64,000 nucleotides of DNA from Mucilaginibacter corticis (GTDB lineage Bacteria > Bacteroidota > Bacteroidia > Sphingobacteriales > Sphingobacteriaceae), in contig NZ_VLPK01000001.1 in assembly GCF_007558865.1 (NCBI RefSeq), positions 868,001-932,000 of the forward strand, read 5' to 3'. This document shows, piece by piece, positions 48,907-57,962 of this stretch. The notes beneath the pieces are model-generated. The model searched no databases, was not told the DNA's origin, and saw only the letters and a list, made by a program, of their open reading frames with translations. A program made the translations under genes and the position numbers. How positions within the stretch are numbered: position 1 is the stretch's first letter; the number at the start of each line of letters is the position of its first letter.

Positions 48907-48914
48907 TATCTTTG
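48907..48914 (+). promoter_or_regulatory. -7 element TATCTTTG of the GHL10 gene
   Basis: Exact TAnnTTTG match 25 bp before ATG 48939. It lies inside a frame reaching back to 48843 and argues for the downstream start. Confidence 0.5.
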
Positions 48915-48938
48915 CAGTTCCTTAAAGAAAGACGTTTA

Positions 48939-50489
48939 ATGCTACATCTTCGCCATATTATATTCCTGTTTACATTACTGAGTTTAACCAAAACATACGC
49001 GCAAACAGATACCCTTGAAGAGGTAAATGAAGACCCGAAACGCGAGTTTAGGGGGGTATGGGTAGCTACAGTAGGTAATATCGACTGGCCCAAGCCCGGC
49101 TCAACGCCCGATCAGCAAAAACAGCAGCTTGTTAGTATATTAGACCAGCACCAACGCACCGGCCTTAACGCGGTAATGTTCCAGGTGCGCCCTGCTGCCG
49201 ATGCTTTTTATGCCAAAGGCCGCGAGCCATGGTCAAAATGGTTAATGGGCAAGCAGGGGCAAGCCCCAAACCCGTTTTACGATCCTTTAGAATTTGCCAT
49301 TACCGAGGCACATAAACGGGGGATAGAACTGCATGCCTGGTTTAACCCCTATCGTGCTACTACCGATAACCGGTATGCTGCTTTAAGCCCTGACCATATC
49401 ACCAACAAGCACCCTGAATGGTTTTTTACCTACGGCGGAATGAAAACCTTTAACCCCGGCATCCCCGAAGTGCGCGAATATATTGTACGCGTTATTTTAG
49501 ATGTGGTTGATAATTATGATGTAGACGGGATCCACATGGATGATTATTTTTACCCGTACCAGATTGCCGGGCAAAAAATAAATGACGACTCAACCTATCA
49601 CCAGTATGGTGCAGCTTTTAGCGATATACGGGACTGGCGCCGAGATAATGTTAACCAGCTGATAAAAATGCTGAGCGACAGCATTCATAAACATAAACCA
49701 TACGTTAAGTTCGGTATTAGTCCGTTTGGCATTTGGGCAAATAAATCTCAAAACCCTGAAGGGTCTGATACACGCGGTGGTGATTCTTATTATGAATTAT
49801 ATGCCGATTCGCGTAAATGGATAAAGGAGGGCTGGCTTGATTATATCAATCCGCAAATGTACTGGCCTATCGGCGACAGGCTTAACCCATTTGAAAAGCT
49901 ATTACCGTGGTGGAGTGACAATACATATAACCGGCATTTATATGTGGGGCATGCGGCGTACCGGATCAATGAGCGCAAGATCAGTGGCTTTAAACAGGCC
50001 GCAGAAATGCCTGACGAGATCAATATGTTACGCGCTAATCCACGTGTACAGGGCAGCGTGTATTTCAGTTCACAATCATTAACTGATAACAAATTAGGTT
50101 TTACTGATTCTTTGCGATTAGATTACTATAAGCACCCTGCTTTACCCCCGGTAATGTTATGGCTTGATTCTATCCCGCCAAATATCCCGCAAAATATAAA
50201 AGTAACCCGGGTACCCAATACCAACAACGTTCAGCTGAATTGGGAAGCGCCGCCGCCGGCAAAGGATAATGAACTGGTTTACGGTTATGTTATCTACAGA
50301 TTTGAGGGCGACGAGGAGATTGATATTTCAACCGCTACCAATATCCTGCATATCCAGTATAATAACACGCCGCAGTTTACTGATACTACTACTCAAAAAG
50401 GCAAAACTTACCTGTATGTAATTACGGCTATTGACAGGTTGAAGAACGAAAGCGACCGGTCGCCTACAATGGCTATTACCATACAATAA
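48939..50489 (+). CDS. Exported GHL10-type glycoside hydrolase
   Basis: Start set at 48939 (signal peptide MLHLRHIIFLFTLLSLTKTYAQ); the frame opens at 48843, but the -7 element lies between. 516 residues. A (beta/alpha)8 domain at about 30-370 with FRGVWVATVGNIDWP, GLNAVMFQVRPAADAFY, GIELHAWFNPYR, DVDGIHMDDYFYPY and YVKFGISPFGIW, the family of glycosyl-hydrolase-like 10 (DUF187) enzymes. A fibronectin-III-like domain follows (about 400-515). Members act on bacterial or plant glycans; substrate unknown. dtd begins 35 bp downstream. Confidence 0.9.
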   Translation: MLHLRHIIFLFTLLSLTKTYAQTDTLEEVNEDPKREFRGVWVATVGNIDWPKPGSTPDQQKQQLVSILDQHQRTGLNAVMFQVRPAADAFYAKGREPWSKWLMGKQGQAPNPFYDPLEFAITEAHKRGIELHAWFNPYRATTDNRYAALSPDHITNKHPEWFFTYGGMKTFNPGIPEVREYIVRVILDVVDNYDVDGIHMDDYFYPYQIAGQKINDDSTYHQYGAAFSDIRDWRRDNVNQLIKMLSDSIHKHKPYVKFGISPFGIWANKSQNPEGSDTRGGDSYYELYADSRKWIKEGWLDYINPQMYWPIGDRLNPFEKLLPWWSDNTYNRHLYVGHAAYRINERKISGFKQAAEMPDEINMLRANPRVQGSVYFSSQSLTDNKLGFTDSLRLDYYKHPALPPVMLWLDSIPPNIPQNIKVTRVPNTNNVQLNWEAPPPAKDNELVYGYVIYRFEGDEEIDISTATNILHIQYNNTPQFTDTTTQKGKTYLYVITAIDRLKNESDRSPTMAITIQ

Positions 50490-50524
50490 TACCTATTTGC
50501 TATATTGCTGATTGATTATTCAAA

Positions 50525-50983
50525 ATGAGAGCAGTAATACAACGCGTTTCTGAAGCAAGCTGTAAAGTTGACGGCGAAATAACCGGGCAGATAGGTTTGG
50601 GCTTTATGATACTATTGGGTATTGAAGATGCCGATACCGACGAGGACCTGCAATGGCTGGCCCAAAAAATAACCGGCCTGCGTATTTTTGGCGATGAGAA
50701 CGGCCTCATGAATAAGGCACTGGGCGATGTTGATGGCAGCATTTTATTGGTATCTCAATTTACGCTCTTCGCTCAAACCAAAAAAGGCAATCGTCCGTCA
50801 TTCATCAAGGCGGCCCGGCCGGATAAGGCTATCCCGCTATATGAACAGATGATAGATAAGCTCAACAATCTTACCGGCAAAAAAACCGCAACAGGCATAT
50901 TTGGCGGTGATATGAAGATAAGTCTGGTGAACGATGGGCCGGTAACCATCATTATGGATACGAAAGATAAAGACAATCACTAA
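50525..50983 (+). CDS. dtd: D-aminoacyl-tRNA deacylase
   Basis: 152 residues, the normal length. Signature pieces MRAVIQRVSEASCKVDGEI, SQFTLFAQTKKGNRPSF (active-site SQxT) and NDGPVT near the end (the cross-subunit Gly-cisPro motif, here GP). It removes D-amino acids and glycine mischarged on tRNA, a translation proofreading step. It sits between the GHL10 and the MazG-like genes and is followed by the latter after 5 bp; those two are housekeeping and likely cotranscribed. Confidence 0.96.
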   Translation: MRAVIQRVSEASCKVDGEITGQIGLGFMILLGIEDADTDEDLQWLAQKITGLRIFGDENGLMNKALGDVDGSILLVSQFTLFAQTKKGNRPSFIKAARPDKAIPLYEQMIDKLNNLTGKKTATGIFGGDMKISLVNDGPVTIIMDTKDKDNH

Positions 50984-50988
50984 ATATT

Positions 50989-51315
50989 ATGGAATTAGCC
51001 GAAGCACAAAAACTGGTTGACAACTGGATCCAAACCACAGGTATCCGCTATTTTAACGAACTCACCAATACGGCTATCTTGATGGAAGAGGTTGGCGAAG
51101 TCGCCCGGATCATGGCGCGGCAATATGGCGAGCAATCTTTCAAAAAATCAGATACAGAAGTTAACCTGGCCGATGAAATGGCCGATGTTTTATTTGTGCT
51201 CATCTGCCTGGCCAACCAAACCGGTATCGACCTTACTGATGCCCTCCTAAAAAACATGGAAAAGAAAAGCATCCGCGATGCCGACAGGCATAAGAATAAT
51301 GATAAGCTAAAATAA
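50989..51315 (+). CDS. MazG-like nucleotide pyrophosphohydrolase
   Basis: 108 residues. The EExxE...ExxD motif of the all-alpha NTP pyrophosphohydrolase family is seen: MEEVGEVARI (first Glu pair) and LADEMADVLFVLICLAN (second Glu/Asp pair), then RDADRHKNN at the C-terminus. It hydrolyses (d)NTPs to NMP and PPi, limiting aberrant nucleotides; the exact nucleotide is unknown. Starts 5 bp after dtd. Confidence 0.92.
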   Translation: MELAEAQKLVDNWIQTTGIRYFNELTNTAILMEEVGEVARIMARQYGEQSFKKSDTEVNLADEMADVLFVLICLANQTGIDLTDALLKNMEKKSIRDADRHKNNDKLK

Positions 51316-51362
51316 GTTGTGGGCCTGGCAATTAAAGAAATTAATATCTTTATATAATTGTC

Positions 51363-52472
51363 ATGAAAAAATTAGCCCTAAATTTGGTTGCGATTGCATG
51401 TTGCCTGGGATTGATTTCCTGGAAAACACCAGATTACCGCCCCGCTTTTGCAGCTACTCAGCGTGGCCTTACCGATTTGACTAAGAAAGGGCTGCTTAAG
51501 TTAACTGGTAATCAAACATTGACATATTTGGGAACAAAACTAAGTACGGCGGTATTAGATACGGTTAATAAGTATGTCAAACCTATCAATAATTTTAAAA
51601 TGTCCAGGCCTTATACCGTACAGGACGCACAAAAGGTCGTCAATCCATCATTTTTTGCAATTACCCGTTTCGAAAAAAAAATTTCAAATACAAAACTTAA
51701 CAACAACCAACGGGTATTTGCTTTAAAAGTGCTGATAGCGCTGAAAGCCGGCTTAAACATGCCCTTACAAGACGTTGGCGAACTACCTCCGCGGGACACA
51801 TTTATCAAACACGATATTTTTGTCGAGAGTGAACAGTTAAATCACAAAAGTGTAAAAATCAGATCTCCTTTCCCTTACCGCGCTTATTGGAGTGGTTTAC
51901 GGGTAGCCCAGGCTAAGGGCGACGCCCGAATAGTTGCTTATTATATGAACCAGGCTTATGAAGAGGCCGGCGAAGAGGTTGCCGGTAAATTAAATGATAT
52001 ATTTTTTCAACTGGCTTATCCTGCACCACCGGGTAGCATAAATGAACCCTTGGGCGATGATGATTATGATCCTGTTCCACCTGGCCAGGAACGGGTTTAT
52101 AAATTTGGTTATGCACAGTTTCCCGGAACGGATATTGAGATGAAAAAGTTTTTTAACGATCATTTAGTTTACCCGAAAAATGAATGGGAATGGGGTATGG
52201 AGGGCTTTGTTTACGCAAGTTTCATCGTGGAAAAAGATGGCTCGATATCTACTATTGAAGTTAAGCATGGAATCTCGCCGGATATAGATGCGGAAGTAAT
52301 CCGTGTGCTAAAACTTTCACCCAAATGGCGCCCTATGGAAATGGAGGGCAAAGGTGCCGTCCGTTCAGAAGCTGCTGTGCGCTTTTATTTTTTAATCTAT
52401 GTTGATGAGCAAAGAAAGCGCAGTTTAGTATTTGACGGACTTAAAAAAGTTTTATGTTCAAAAACGGACTGA
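51363..52472 (+). CDS. Exported protein with TonB C-terminal domain
   Basis: 369 residues. The N-terminus MKKLALNLVAIACCLGLIS is signal-peptide-like, followed by 250 residues without motif. The C-terminal part (about 245-350) is a TonB C-terminal domain: FFNDHLVYPKNEWEWGMEGFVYASFIVEKDGSISTIEV, ISPDIDAEVIRVLKLSPKWRPM, AAVRFYFLIYV (split). Unlike energy-coupling TonB it shows no N-terminal anchor with proline-rich spacer and seems to be released or membrane-attached elsewhere. Divergent neighbours none; comB is convergent. Whether it contacts receptors is unknown. Confidence 0.8.
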   Translation: MKKLALNLVAIACCLGLISWKTPDYRPAFAATQRGLTDLTKKGLLKLTGNQTLTYLGTKLSTAVLDTVNKYVKPINNFKMSRPYTVQDAQKVVNPSFFAITRFEKKISNTKLNNNQRVFALKVLIALKAGLNMPLQDVGELPPRDTFIKHDIFVESEQLNHKSVKIRSPFPYRAYWSGLRVAQAKGDARIVAYYMNQAYEEAGEEVAGKLNDIFFQLAYPAPPGSINEPLGDDDYDPVPPGQERVYKFGYAQFPGTDIEMKKFFNDHLVYPKNEWEWGMEGFVYASFIVEKDGSISTIEVKHGISPDIDAEVIRVLKLSPKWRPMEMEGKGAVRSEAAVRFYFLIYVDEQRKRSLVFDGLKKVLCSKTD

Positions 52473-52483
52473 TATCTACGGCG

Positions 52484-53245
52484 CTACAACTTCACCAATC
52501 TCTCGCCATCCAAAACAGGTATCGCGGTAGCAATATCCACATTCAAACAAAAAGCGATATCGGCTTCAATACCCAGTTTTTTCAGGCGTTCGCTGTGCGA
52601 TGTTTTTTTCAAGTAGCCATCCAGGTCGTCTTTGGCCAGTTGGTAAAGGTCATTAGCCGCAATAGCCGAATCATCAATCACGAAACCACTGTTTTTGAGC
52701 TGCTCAACCACCGCGCCTGCAAATAAGGTATCTTCCAGGTTAAAGTTGTTCTTCCAGCCCGAGCATACCAGTAAAACGTTTTCGTTTTGTTGCTTAAGCC
52801 AGTTGCAAAGGCTTGTAATGTTAATAAAAGCCCCAAGAACTATTTTTTTTGCGCTGCGCGAAAGGTGTAAAGCATGTGTGCCGTTGGTAGTAGTGAGCAC
52901 AATGGTTTTACCGGCTACCTTTTCCTTAGTGTATGAGAACGGCGAATTACCAAAATCAAACCCTTCGACTACTTTACCGTCACGCTCCGCCGCCAGCAGG
53001 TAATCAAACCCTTTTTCATGGTAAGCGCTACATTCTTCAACCTGCGATACCGGGATAATAGCTTCAGCACCGTTTTCAATACCATAGCAAATAGAAGTAG
53101 TTGCCCTGAAAATATCAATCACCACCACAATATAATCCTCGACCTTATAAAGCGGGATCAATGCAGGTGTAAGGCAAACTTCGAGTTTAACGCCCCCCCC
53201 GCCCCCTGAAGGGGGAGCTGAATGCATATTGATATTTGAAATCAT
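52484..53245 (-). CDS. comB: 2-phosphosulfolactate phosphatase family protein (ComB)
   Basis: 253 residues. ComB-family hallmarks: VVVIDIFRATTSICYGIENGAEAIIPV, LLAAERDGKVVEGFDFGNSP, KTIVLTTTNGTHAL and VCSGWKNNFNLEDTLFAGAVVE. The enzyme dephosphorylates 2-phosphosulfolactate in the coenzyme M / sulfolactate pathway; other substrates are likely in Bacteroidota. The usual family N-terminus would begin at about K20 (KLEV); residues 1-18 come from a G-rich palindromic repeat with an eight-base homopolymer, see findings. Start is ATG 53245 or 53227. Downstream of gcvT on the same strand, about 45 bp apart. Confidence 0.88.
   Translation of the reverse strand: MISNINMHSAPPSGGGGGVKLEVCLTPALIPLYKVEDYIVVVIDIFRATTSICYGIENGAEAIIPVSQVEECSAYHEKGFDYLLAAERDGKVVEGFDFGNSPFSYTKEKVAGKTIVLTTTNGTHALHLSRSAKKIVLGAFINITSLCNWLKQQNENVLLVCSGWKNNFNLEDTLFAGAVVEQLKNSGFVIDDSAIAANDLYQLAKDDLDGYLKKTSHSERLKKLGIEADIAFCLNVDIATAIPVLDGERLVKL
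53202..53215. repeat. GC-rich palindrome inside the 5' end of comB
   Basis: CCCCCTGAAGGGGG, preceded by eight more C (53193-53200). A related CCCCCTTTAGGGGG lies 50 bp further at 53265-53278. Confidence 0.75.
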
Positions 53246-53264
53246 TTCTTTTATACGTTTTATT

Positions 53265-53286
53265 CCCCCTTTAGGGGGTTAGGGGG
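53265..53286. repeat. GC-rich palindrome between gcvT and comB
   Basis: CCCCCTTTAGGGGG then TTAGGGGG, ending 5 bp before the gcvT stop. Same family as the palindrome in the comB N-terminus. Confidence 0.7.
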
Positions 53287-53290
53287 CGAA

Positions 53291-54370
53291 CTATTTGTAA
53301 AATGGTGGCTTAACTATTTTAGCTTTTACGCTGTTGTCACGAATTTTAACAAATATCTCTGTGCCTTCTTTGGCAAACTCGGTTTTTACGTAGCCCAGGC
53401 CTATCGCTTTTTGTAACGACGGCGATTGTGTACCAGAGGTTACTTTGCCAATTACATTACCTTCCGCATCAACTATTTCATAATCATGGCGCGGTATGCC
53501 GCGGTCTATCATTTCAAAGCCAACCAGCTTTTGGCTAACACCGGCAGTCTTTTGATCCTGCAAAGCGGCCGAATTGGTAAACTCTTTATTAAACTTGGTT
53601 ACCCAGCCTAAACCGGCCTCTAACGGTGACGTCTTATCGTCAATATCATTACCATACAGGCAGAAACCCATTTCAAGGCGTAAGGTGTCACGGGCACCTA
53701 AGCCTATCGGTTTAATACCAAAAGGTTCGCCTGCTTTAAATACAGCGTCCCAGATAAATTTAGCATGCTCATTATCAAAGTAAAGCTCGAACCCACCAGC
53801 ACCGGTATAACCCGTTGCCGAAACGATAACATTATCAATACCTGCAAACGTTCCTTTTTTAAAGGTGTAGTATTCCATTGAGCCAAGGTCAATGTCTGTT
53901 AAGCTTTGCAAAGCCTCGGCAGCTTTAGGCCCCTGTACCGCTAATAACGATGTACGGTCAGAAATGTCTTTCATCACCACACCTTCGGTATTAAACTGGC
54001 TGATCCAGTTCCAATCCTTTTCAATGTTCGACGCGTTTACAACCAGCATGTATGTTTTTTCGTCAATGCGGTAAACCAACAGGTCGTCAACTATGCCGCC
54101 ATCCTTATTAGGCAGGCAAGAATATTGCACCTTGCCGTCATATAATTTTGAAGCATCATTACTGCTTACACGCTGGATTAAATCAAGCGCGTTATCCCCT
54201 TTTAAAATAAATTCGCCCATGTGGCTAACGTCAAACACGCCTACGCCTTTGCGCACGGTTTCGTGTTCGGCATTTATACCTGCGTATTGTACGGGCATGT
54301 TGTACCCTGCAAAAGGCACCATCTTGGCGCCGGCTTTAATATGGACTTCGGTAAGAGCTGTATTTTTCAT
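53291..54370 (-). CDS. gcvT: Aminomethyltransferase, glycine cleavage system T protein
   Basis: 359 residues, family length. Folate-binding GcvT domain: [49 protein letters not shown] and the C-terminal barrel [20 protein letters not shown]. It transfers the methylene of the lipoyl-bound aminomethyl group to tetrahydrofolate, releasing ammonia. The other cleavage genes (gcvH, gcvP) are not in the window. Followed on the same strand by comB after 45 bp. A terminator lies upstream for the next gene. Confidence 0.97.
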   Translation of the reverse strand: MKNTALTEVHIKAGAKMVPFAGYNMPVQYAGINAEHETVRKGVGVFDVSHMGEFILKGDNALDLIQRVSSNDASKLYDGKVQYSCLPNKDGGIVDDLLVYRIDEKTYMLVVNASNIEKDWNWISQFNTEGVVMKDISDRTSLLAVQGPKAAEALQSLTDIDLGSMEYYTFKKGTFAGIDNVIVSATGYTGAGGFELYFDNEHAKFIWDAVFKAGEPFGIKPIGLGARDTLRLEMGFCLYGNDIDDKTSPLEAGLGWVTKFNKEFTNSAALQDQKTAGVSQKLVGFEMIDRGIPRHDYEIVDAEGNVIGKVTSGTQSPSLQKAIGLGYVKTEFAKEGTEIFVKIRDNSVKAKIVKPPFYK

Positions 54371-54503
54371 CAGTTAATTTGTTTTTACATTGCTGAAATT
54401 TGACACCACTTTTTGTTAGCGGCAGATGATGTCAATCTCGCACAAAATTATATTTGGTGTAAAAGTAATAAAAGGAAGCCAGTTTAGGCGTAATCAAAAA
54501 AGG

Positions 54504-54535
54504 AAAAAGCGATAGTTTGAGTGCTATCGCTTTTT
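54504..54535 (-). terminator. Terminator of the outer-membrane receptor gene
   Basis: AAAAAGCGATAG / CTATCGCTTTTT, a 12-bp perfect stem with an 8-nt loop; on the minus strand T-rich sequence follows (TCCTTTTTTG). It lies 76 bp past the receptor stop (54611). Confidence 0.85.
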
Positions 54536-54610
54536 ACATAAGTCGGGATAGAAAGCTGTCCCTTTTATACCGTTATTTAAATAACTGATGTTGAAAATCA
54601 GCGAGCTTAT

Positions 54611-56794
54611 TTACCTTGCCCCATCATCATTATTTATACCCCTCCTGGTTTTCTTAATGGCATCTTTCAACTTGCCAAAATTATAGTTCAGGCTAATGGT
54701 ATAACTTCTGAAATAGTTTTGGTTGATAATGGTTTGTGTAAAATCTGTACCCGATGTTTCGGTAATGTTATTCCTGTATTTGGTGAACGGGTTACGTACA
54801 CCTGCGGAGAGGGACAGTTTGTTTTTTATCAGTTGCTTGTTCACACTTAACCCGGTACTGACCACCCCGTTTGACGAACCCTGCAGGCCAGTTGGGTTAC
54901 GCCCGTTAATATCTACATTGGCATTAATACGCCAGCCTCCATCTAAGGCATAACCCAGCGATGGATAAATACCGACTGTCACAAAGCTGATATTTTTCAT
55001 CACACCATCAACCGGGCCATCCAGCGTAAAATACATGATGTTGCTATTTACGCTAAAATTCAGGCTTTTGGTAAAAGGATAGCTGAAGCCGATGAAATTA
55101 CCAATGCCCGTTACCTTACCCAAGTTTTTATAGGTAGAATAAGTGATGTTTGTGGCTTTATCAAAATTGCTGACCAGCAGGTCAAGGTTACGGCCAAAAT
55201 CATAAAACACTGCCACGTTTAAGCTGGCTTTGCCGGATAGGTTGTAGCCCAGCCGGATATCGCTGATCAACACACGTCCCAGGTCTGGGTTACCGTATGA
55301 TTGAAAGTTAGGGTTTGACCGGTCGACAAACGGATTCAATTTATTAATGCCCGGCCGTTTTAACCGCTGTGAAAAACCCAGGTTTAATCCGCTGTTTTTA
55401 TCAACCAGCATATTTATGGCTATTGACGGAACAATATCCAGGTAGCGTTGATGCGCGGCAGAAGCGGTCGAAATAAAGTCGGCATCAGTAATAGTTTGTT
55501 CAACGCGCACCCCGGCTTTAATGGTTAATGATTTTGTGGCATACTGCCAGGTATTATAGGCGGCTAATATATTCTGGGTGCTGTTGTATTGGTTAGATAA
55601 CGAGCTATCCCGTTCAAATTGATTGGCAGCGGCATTAAACGTGTTGTATTGAAAATCACTTTTATTATCCCTGAAAATGCCTTTAACCCCCGCCTCGACA
55701 CTCCATTTTTTAAAAGATTGCACAAAATCAAGCTGTACGGTTTGCTCGGATGCGGATGTAATATCATCCTGGTCGTAATCGGGCGCATCATAATTTACCC
55801 TGTCCGTGGTTTTTAAATATGCCTGGTTCCTATTATCATATTTGTAGTATCGGTAAGAGAATGTCAGCAGCTTTGATTTATTGTTTTTAAAACCTAGTTG
55901 GTAGTTTAATGCTGCATCAAATCCTTTTCCATGTCCGTTATTGGTGTTGGTAAGGTCATAGCCGGTTATATCATCCGCAGGCCCGGCAAGTATCGATTGC
56001 TGTGTACTGTTGCCGTTTGATTTGCTGCCGTTGATATTAAATTGCCCCGATACCAGGTTAAGCGAATCTATCTCGTAGCTTAACTCCGTCCCTAAATAAC
56101 CATTGTTGCCGTTTGATCTTGACGTACCTTGTTGGTTTAGATAAGTAAGATCAGTACCCGTTGTGTTACGGACATTTAAATTGGTAGTTAACGGGCTATT
56201 GGAAAGACTACCGCCGCCAAATGCCGATAAACCAAATTTGCCCGATTTAACCGAAACAGAGGTACCAAATCCCGGGCCGGAGGGAGTGCGTTCATTCAGG
56301 TCTACGGTTCCGTTATAGCCATCAACTATCTTTTTGTAGGTAATGATATTGATGATACCGCCCAGCCCTTCTGCATCATATTTCGCGGGGGGTGTGGTGT
56401 AAACCTCTATCCGCTGTATGGTTGATGCCGGGATGCTGCGCAATACGCTTTTGGCATCGCGTTCCATCATGCTTGATGGTTTCCCGTTGATCAGGAACTT
56501 ATAGCTGCTGTTTCCTTTCAGCAGGATGTTTTCATTAGCGTCTAAAGTAACAAATGGCACTTTGCGCATCATTTCAAGCACGTTACTCACTTTGTTTTCC
56601 GGGTCGGCCTGCAGGTCGTAAGTAATCCGGTCTACTTCCTGTTTAATAATCGGTTTATCCGCTTTTATAGTAACTTCTTTTAAATTTTTACTTTTCGCGG
56701 TATCGGCATTTTTTGTTTGCGCTATTAGCTTTGATCCCGACAGGATCAATAAAGCAATCAATAAAGTTTTATAGTTTATGGAGATCTGTTTCAT
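54611..56794 (-). CDS. TonB-dependent outer-membrane receptor (plug plus beta-barrel)
   Basis: 727 residues, signal peptide MKQISINYKTLLIALLILSGSKLIAQ. The plug lies at about 40-155 (LKEVTIKADKPIIKQEVD, VSNVLEMMRKVPFV, FLINGKPSSMMERDAKSVLRSIPASTIQRIEVYTTPPAKYD, split), with the barrel from about 160 to the C-terminus (NYNFGKLKDAIKKTRRG). It lacks an N-terminal CarboxypepD_reg domain. No SusD partner follows, so the substrate (siderophore, cobalamin, peptide or glycan) is unknown. It lies 112 bp before the DUF6249 gene. Confidence 0.87.
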   Translation of the reverse strand: MKQISINYKTLLIALLILSGSKLIAQTKNADTAKSKNLKEVTIKADKPIIKQEVDRITYDLQADPENKVSNVLEMMRKVPFVTLDANENILLKGNSSYKFLINGKPSSMMERDAKSVLRSIPASTIQRIEVYTTPPAKYDAEGLGGIINIITYKKIVDGYNGTVDLNERTPSGPGFGTSVSVKSGKFGLSAFGGGSLSNSPLTTNLNVRNTTGTDLTYLNQQGTSRSNGNNGYLGTELSYEIDSLNLVSGQFNINGSKSNGNSTQQSILAGPADDITGYDLTNTNNGHGKGFDAALNYQLGFKNNKSKLLTFSYRYYKYDNRNQAYLKTTDRVNYDAPDYDQDDITSASEQTVQLDFVQSFKKWSVEAGVKGIFRDNKSDFQYNTFNAAANQFERDSSLSNQYNSTQNILAAYNTWQYATKSLTIKAGVRVEQTITDADFISTASAAHQRYLDIVPSIAINMLVDKNSGLNLGFSQRLKRPGINKLNPFVDRSNPNFQSYGNPDLGRVLISDIRLGYNLSGKASLNVAVFYDFGRNLDLLVSNFDKATNITYSTYKNLGKVTGIGNFIGFSYPFTKSLNFSVNSNIMYFTLDGPVDGVMKNISFVTVGIYPSLGYALDGGWRINANVDINGRNPTGLQGSSNGVVSTGLSVNKQLIKNKLSLSAGVRNPFTKYRNNITETSGTDFTQTIINQNYFRSYTISLNYNFGKLKDAIKKTRRGINNDDGAR

Positions 56795-56873
56795 GGTGAT
56801 TTTTAGGCAAAAGGGGTCTGGTAAGCAGCTAAAAGCTGCCTTTAAATAAGGGTTATTAAAAATTCAATTAAGC

Positions 56874-56893
56874 CCCTGAAAGAACTTTCAGGG
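56874..56893 (-). terminator. Hairpin after the DUF6249 gene
   Basis: CCCTGAAAG / CTTTCAGGG, a perfect 9-bp stem with a 2-nt loop as drawn, 13 bp past the stop on the minus strand. T-run poor. A second small palindrome GCAGCT...AGCTGC is at 56825-56839. Confidence 0.5.
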
Positions 56894-56906
56894 AAAAGGG
56901 ACGTGA

Positions 56907-57254
56907 TTAGTTAGCGCTGCTATTCTTTTTATTATGGAGTATAAAATAGCTGATGATAAGGCTCAATCCGCCAAACAAACAAACCATTGACAGGTAGCCG
57001 GTGGCTTCGTCAACCCCGCAATTGTTGTATAACACCCATCCCAATAAAAAACCTACGGAAATGCCAACTAAAAAAAGTCCGTATTTCAAGGTTGATGCCC
57101 CGTAATTGGCGCGCGGAAAAGGTGAGGTGGTCAGATTTTTCTCCAATATGGTCATCCGCTCTCTGTGGCGGGTCATTAAAAATACGTACACCATGCCGAA
57201 CACGGCGGCAAATGCGGCTAAGGATACTACGGCGTCTCTGGTAACTTCTTGCAT
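56907..57254 (-). CDS. DUF6249-like membrane protein (115 aa)
   Basis: 115 residues with three membrane segments (about 8-25, 58-77, 86-106), a basic cytosolic motif RHRERMTILEKNLT after the first segment, and NCGVDEATGYLSMVCLFGGLSLIISYFIL at the end (split). The RHRERM-helix followed by a paired transmembrane hairpin fits the DUF6249 pattern found beside ECF sigma genes in Bacteroidota. Divergent from the second ECF sigma pair, 132 bp apart. Role unknown, possibly in the sigma circuit. Confidence 0.75.
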   Translation of the reverse strand: MQEVTRDAVVSLAAFAAVFGMVYVFLMTRHRERMTILEKNLTTSPFPRANYGASTLKYGLFLVGISVGFLLGWVLYNNCGVDEATGYLSMVCLFGGLSLIISYFILHNKKNSSAN

Positions 57255-57386
57255 GATTTCTATTTTTTAAATTAAAAGCCATTTTTAACGGCTTACCCAT
57301 ATGACAGGCTTTTTTTGAAACCGGATACAAAATATTTAAAATAAATTTATTGTAACCAATCCGTCGATTTTTCACTCTCATGTGTA

Positions 57387-57962
57387 ATGGTGCATACAGA
57401 AGATCTTTACTATATAGATAAAGTAAAAAACGGAGATCACGCTTCGTATGCTTTCCTTGTTAATAAGTACAAGGATATGGTTTACAGCATAGCCATGAAA
57501 ATTCTGCGCGATGCCGATGATGCCAACGACATTGCCCAGGATTGTTTTATAAAAGCTTATCAGCAAATTCATAAATTTGAAGGAAAGTCAAAATTTTCAA
57601 CCTGGTTATATACTATTGTTTACCGTACCAGTGTAACCAAGCTTAAAGAGAATAAGGTTGAAACCGTTACCATGGGCGATGAGATCAGCGAAATTTCTGA
57701 TCATTTACCCGGTCAGTTTGAACAATTACAGGCCCGGCAGGTTAAACAATACGTACAGGCAGCTATACAAAAGCTGCCACAGATAGATGCCTTGTTGGTT
57801 ACCTTGTATTATATCAATGACCTGCCGGTAAAAGAGATAGAAGAAATTACAGGGTTATCAAAACCTAATATAAAGATCAAACTATACCGTGCCCGTAAAG
57901 TGTTAGAAAAAGATTTAAAGTTTTTGTTGGACAGTGAAATGAAAGTTGATCATGAAAGCTAA
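57387..57962 (+). CDS. ECF-type RNA polymerase sigma factor (second)
   Basis: 191 residues. Region 2 at about 22-88 (FLVNKYKDMVYSIAMKILRDADDANDIAQDCFIKAYQQIHKF, split; KSKFSTWLYTIVYR) and region 4 at about 125-180 (LPQIDALLVTLYYINDLPVKEIEEITGLSKPNIKIKLYRARKVL, split) with the helix-turn-helix at VKEIEEITGLSKPNIKIKL. ATG at 57387 follows from the N-terminal MVHTEDLYYIDKV. The following anti-sigma gene overlaps it by 11 bp. Divergent from the DUF6249 gene. Confidence 0.94.
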   Translation: MVHTEDLYYIDKVKNGDHASYAFLVNKYKDMVYSIAMKILRDADDANDIAQDCFIKAYQQIHKFEGKSKFSTWLYTIVYRTSVTKLKENKVETVTMGDEISEISDHLPGQFEQLQARQVKQYVQAAIQKLPQIDALLVTLYYINDLPVKEIEEITGLSKPNIKIKLYRARKVLEKDLKFLLDSEMKVDHES

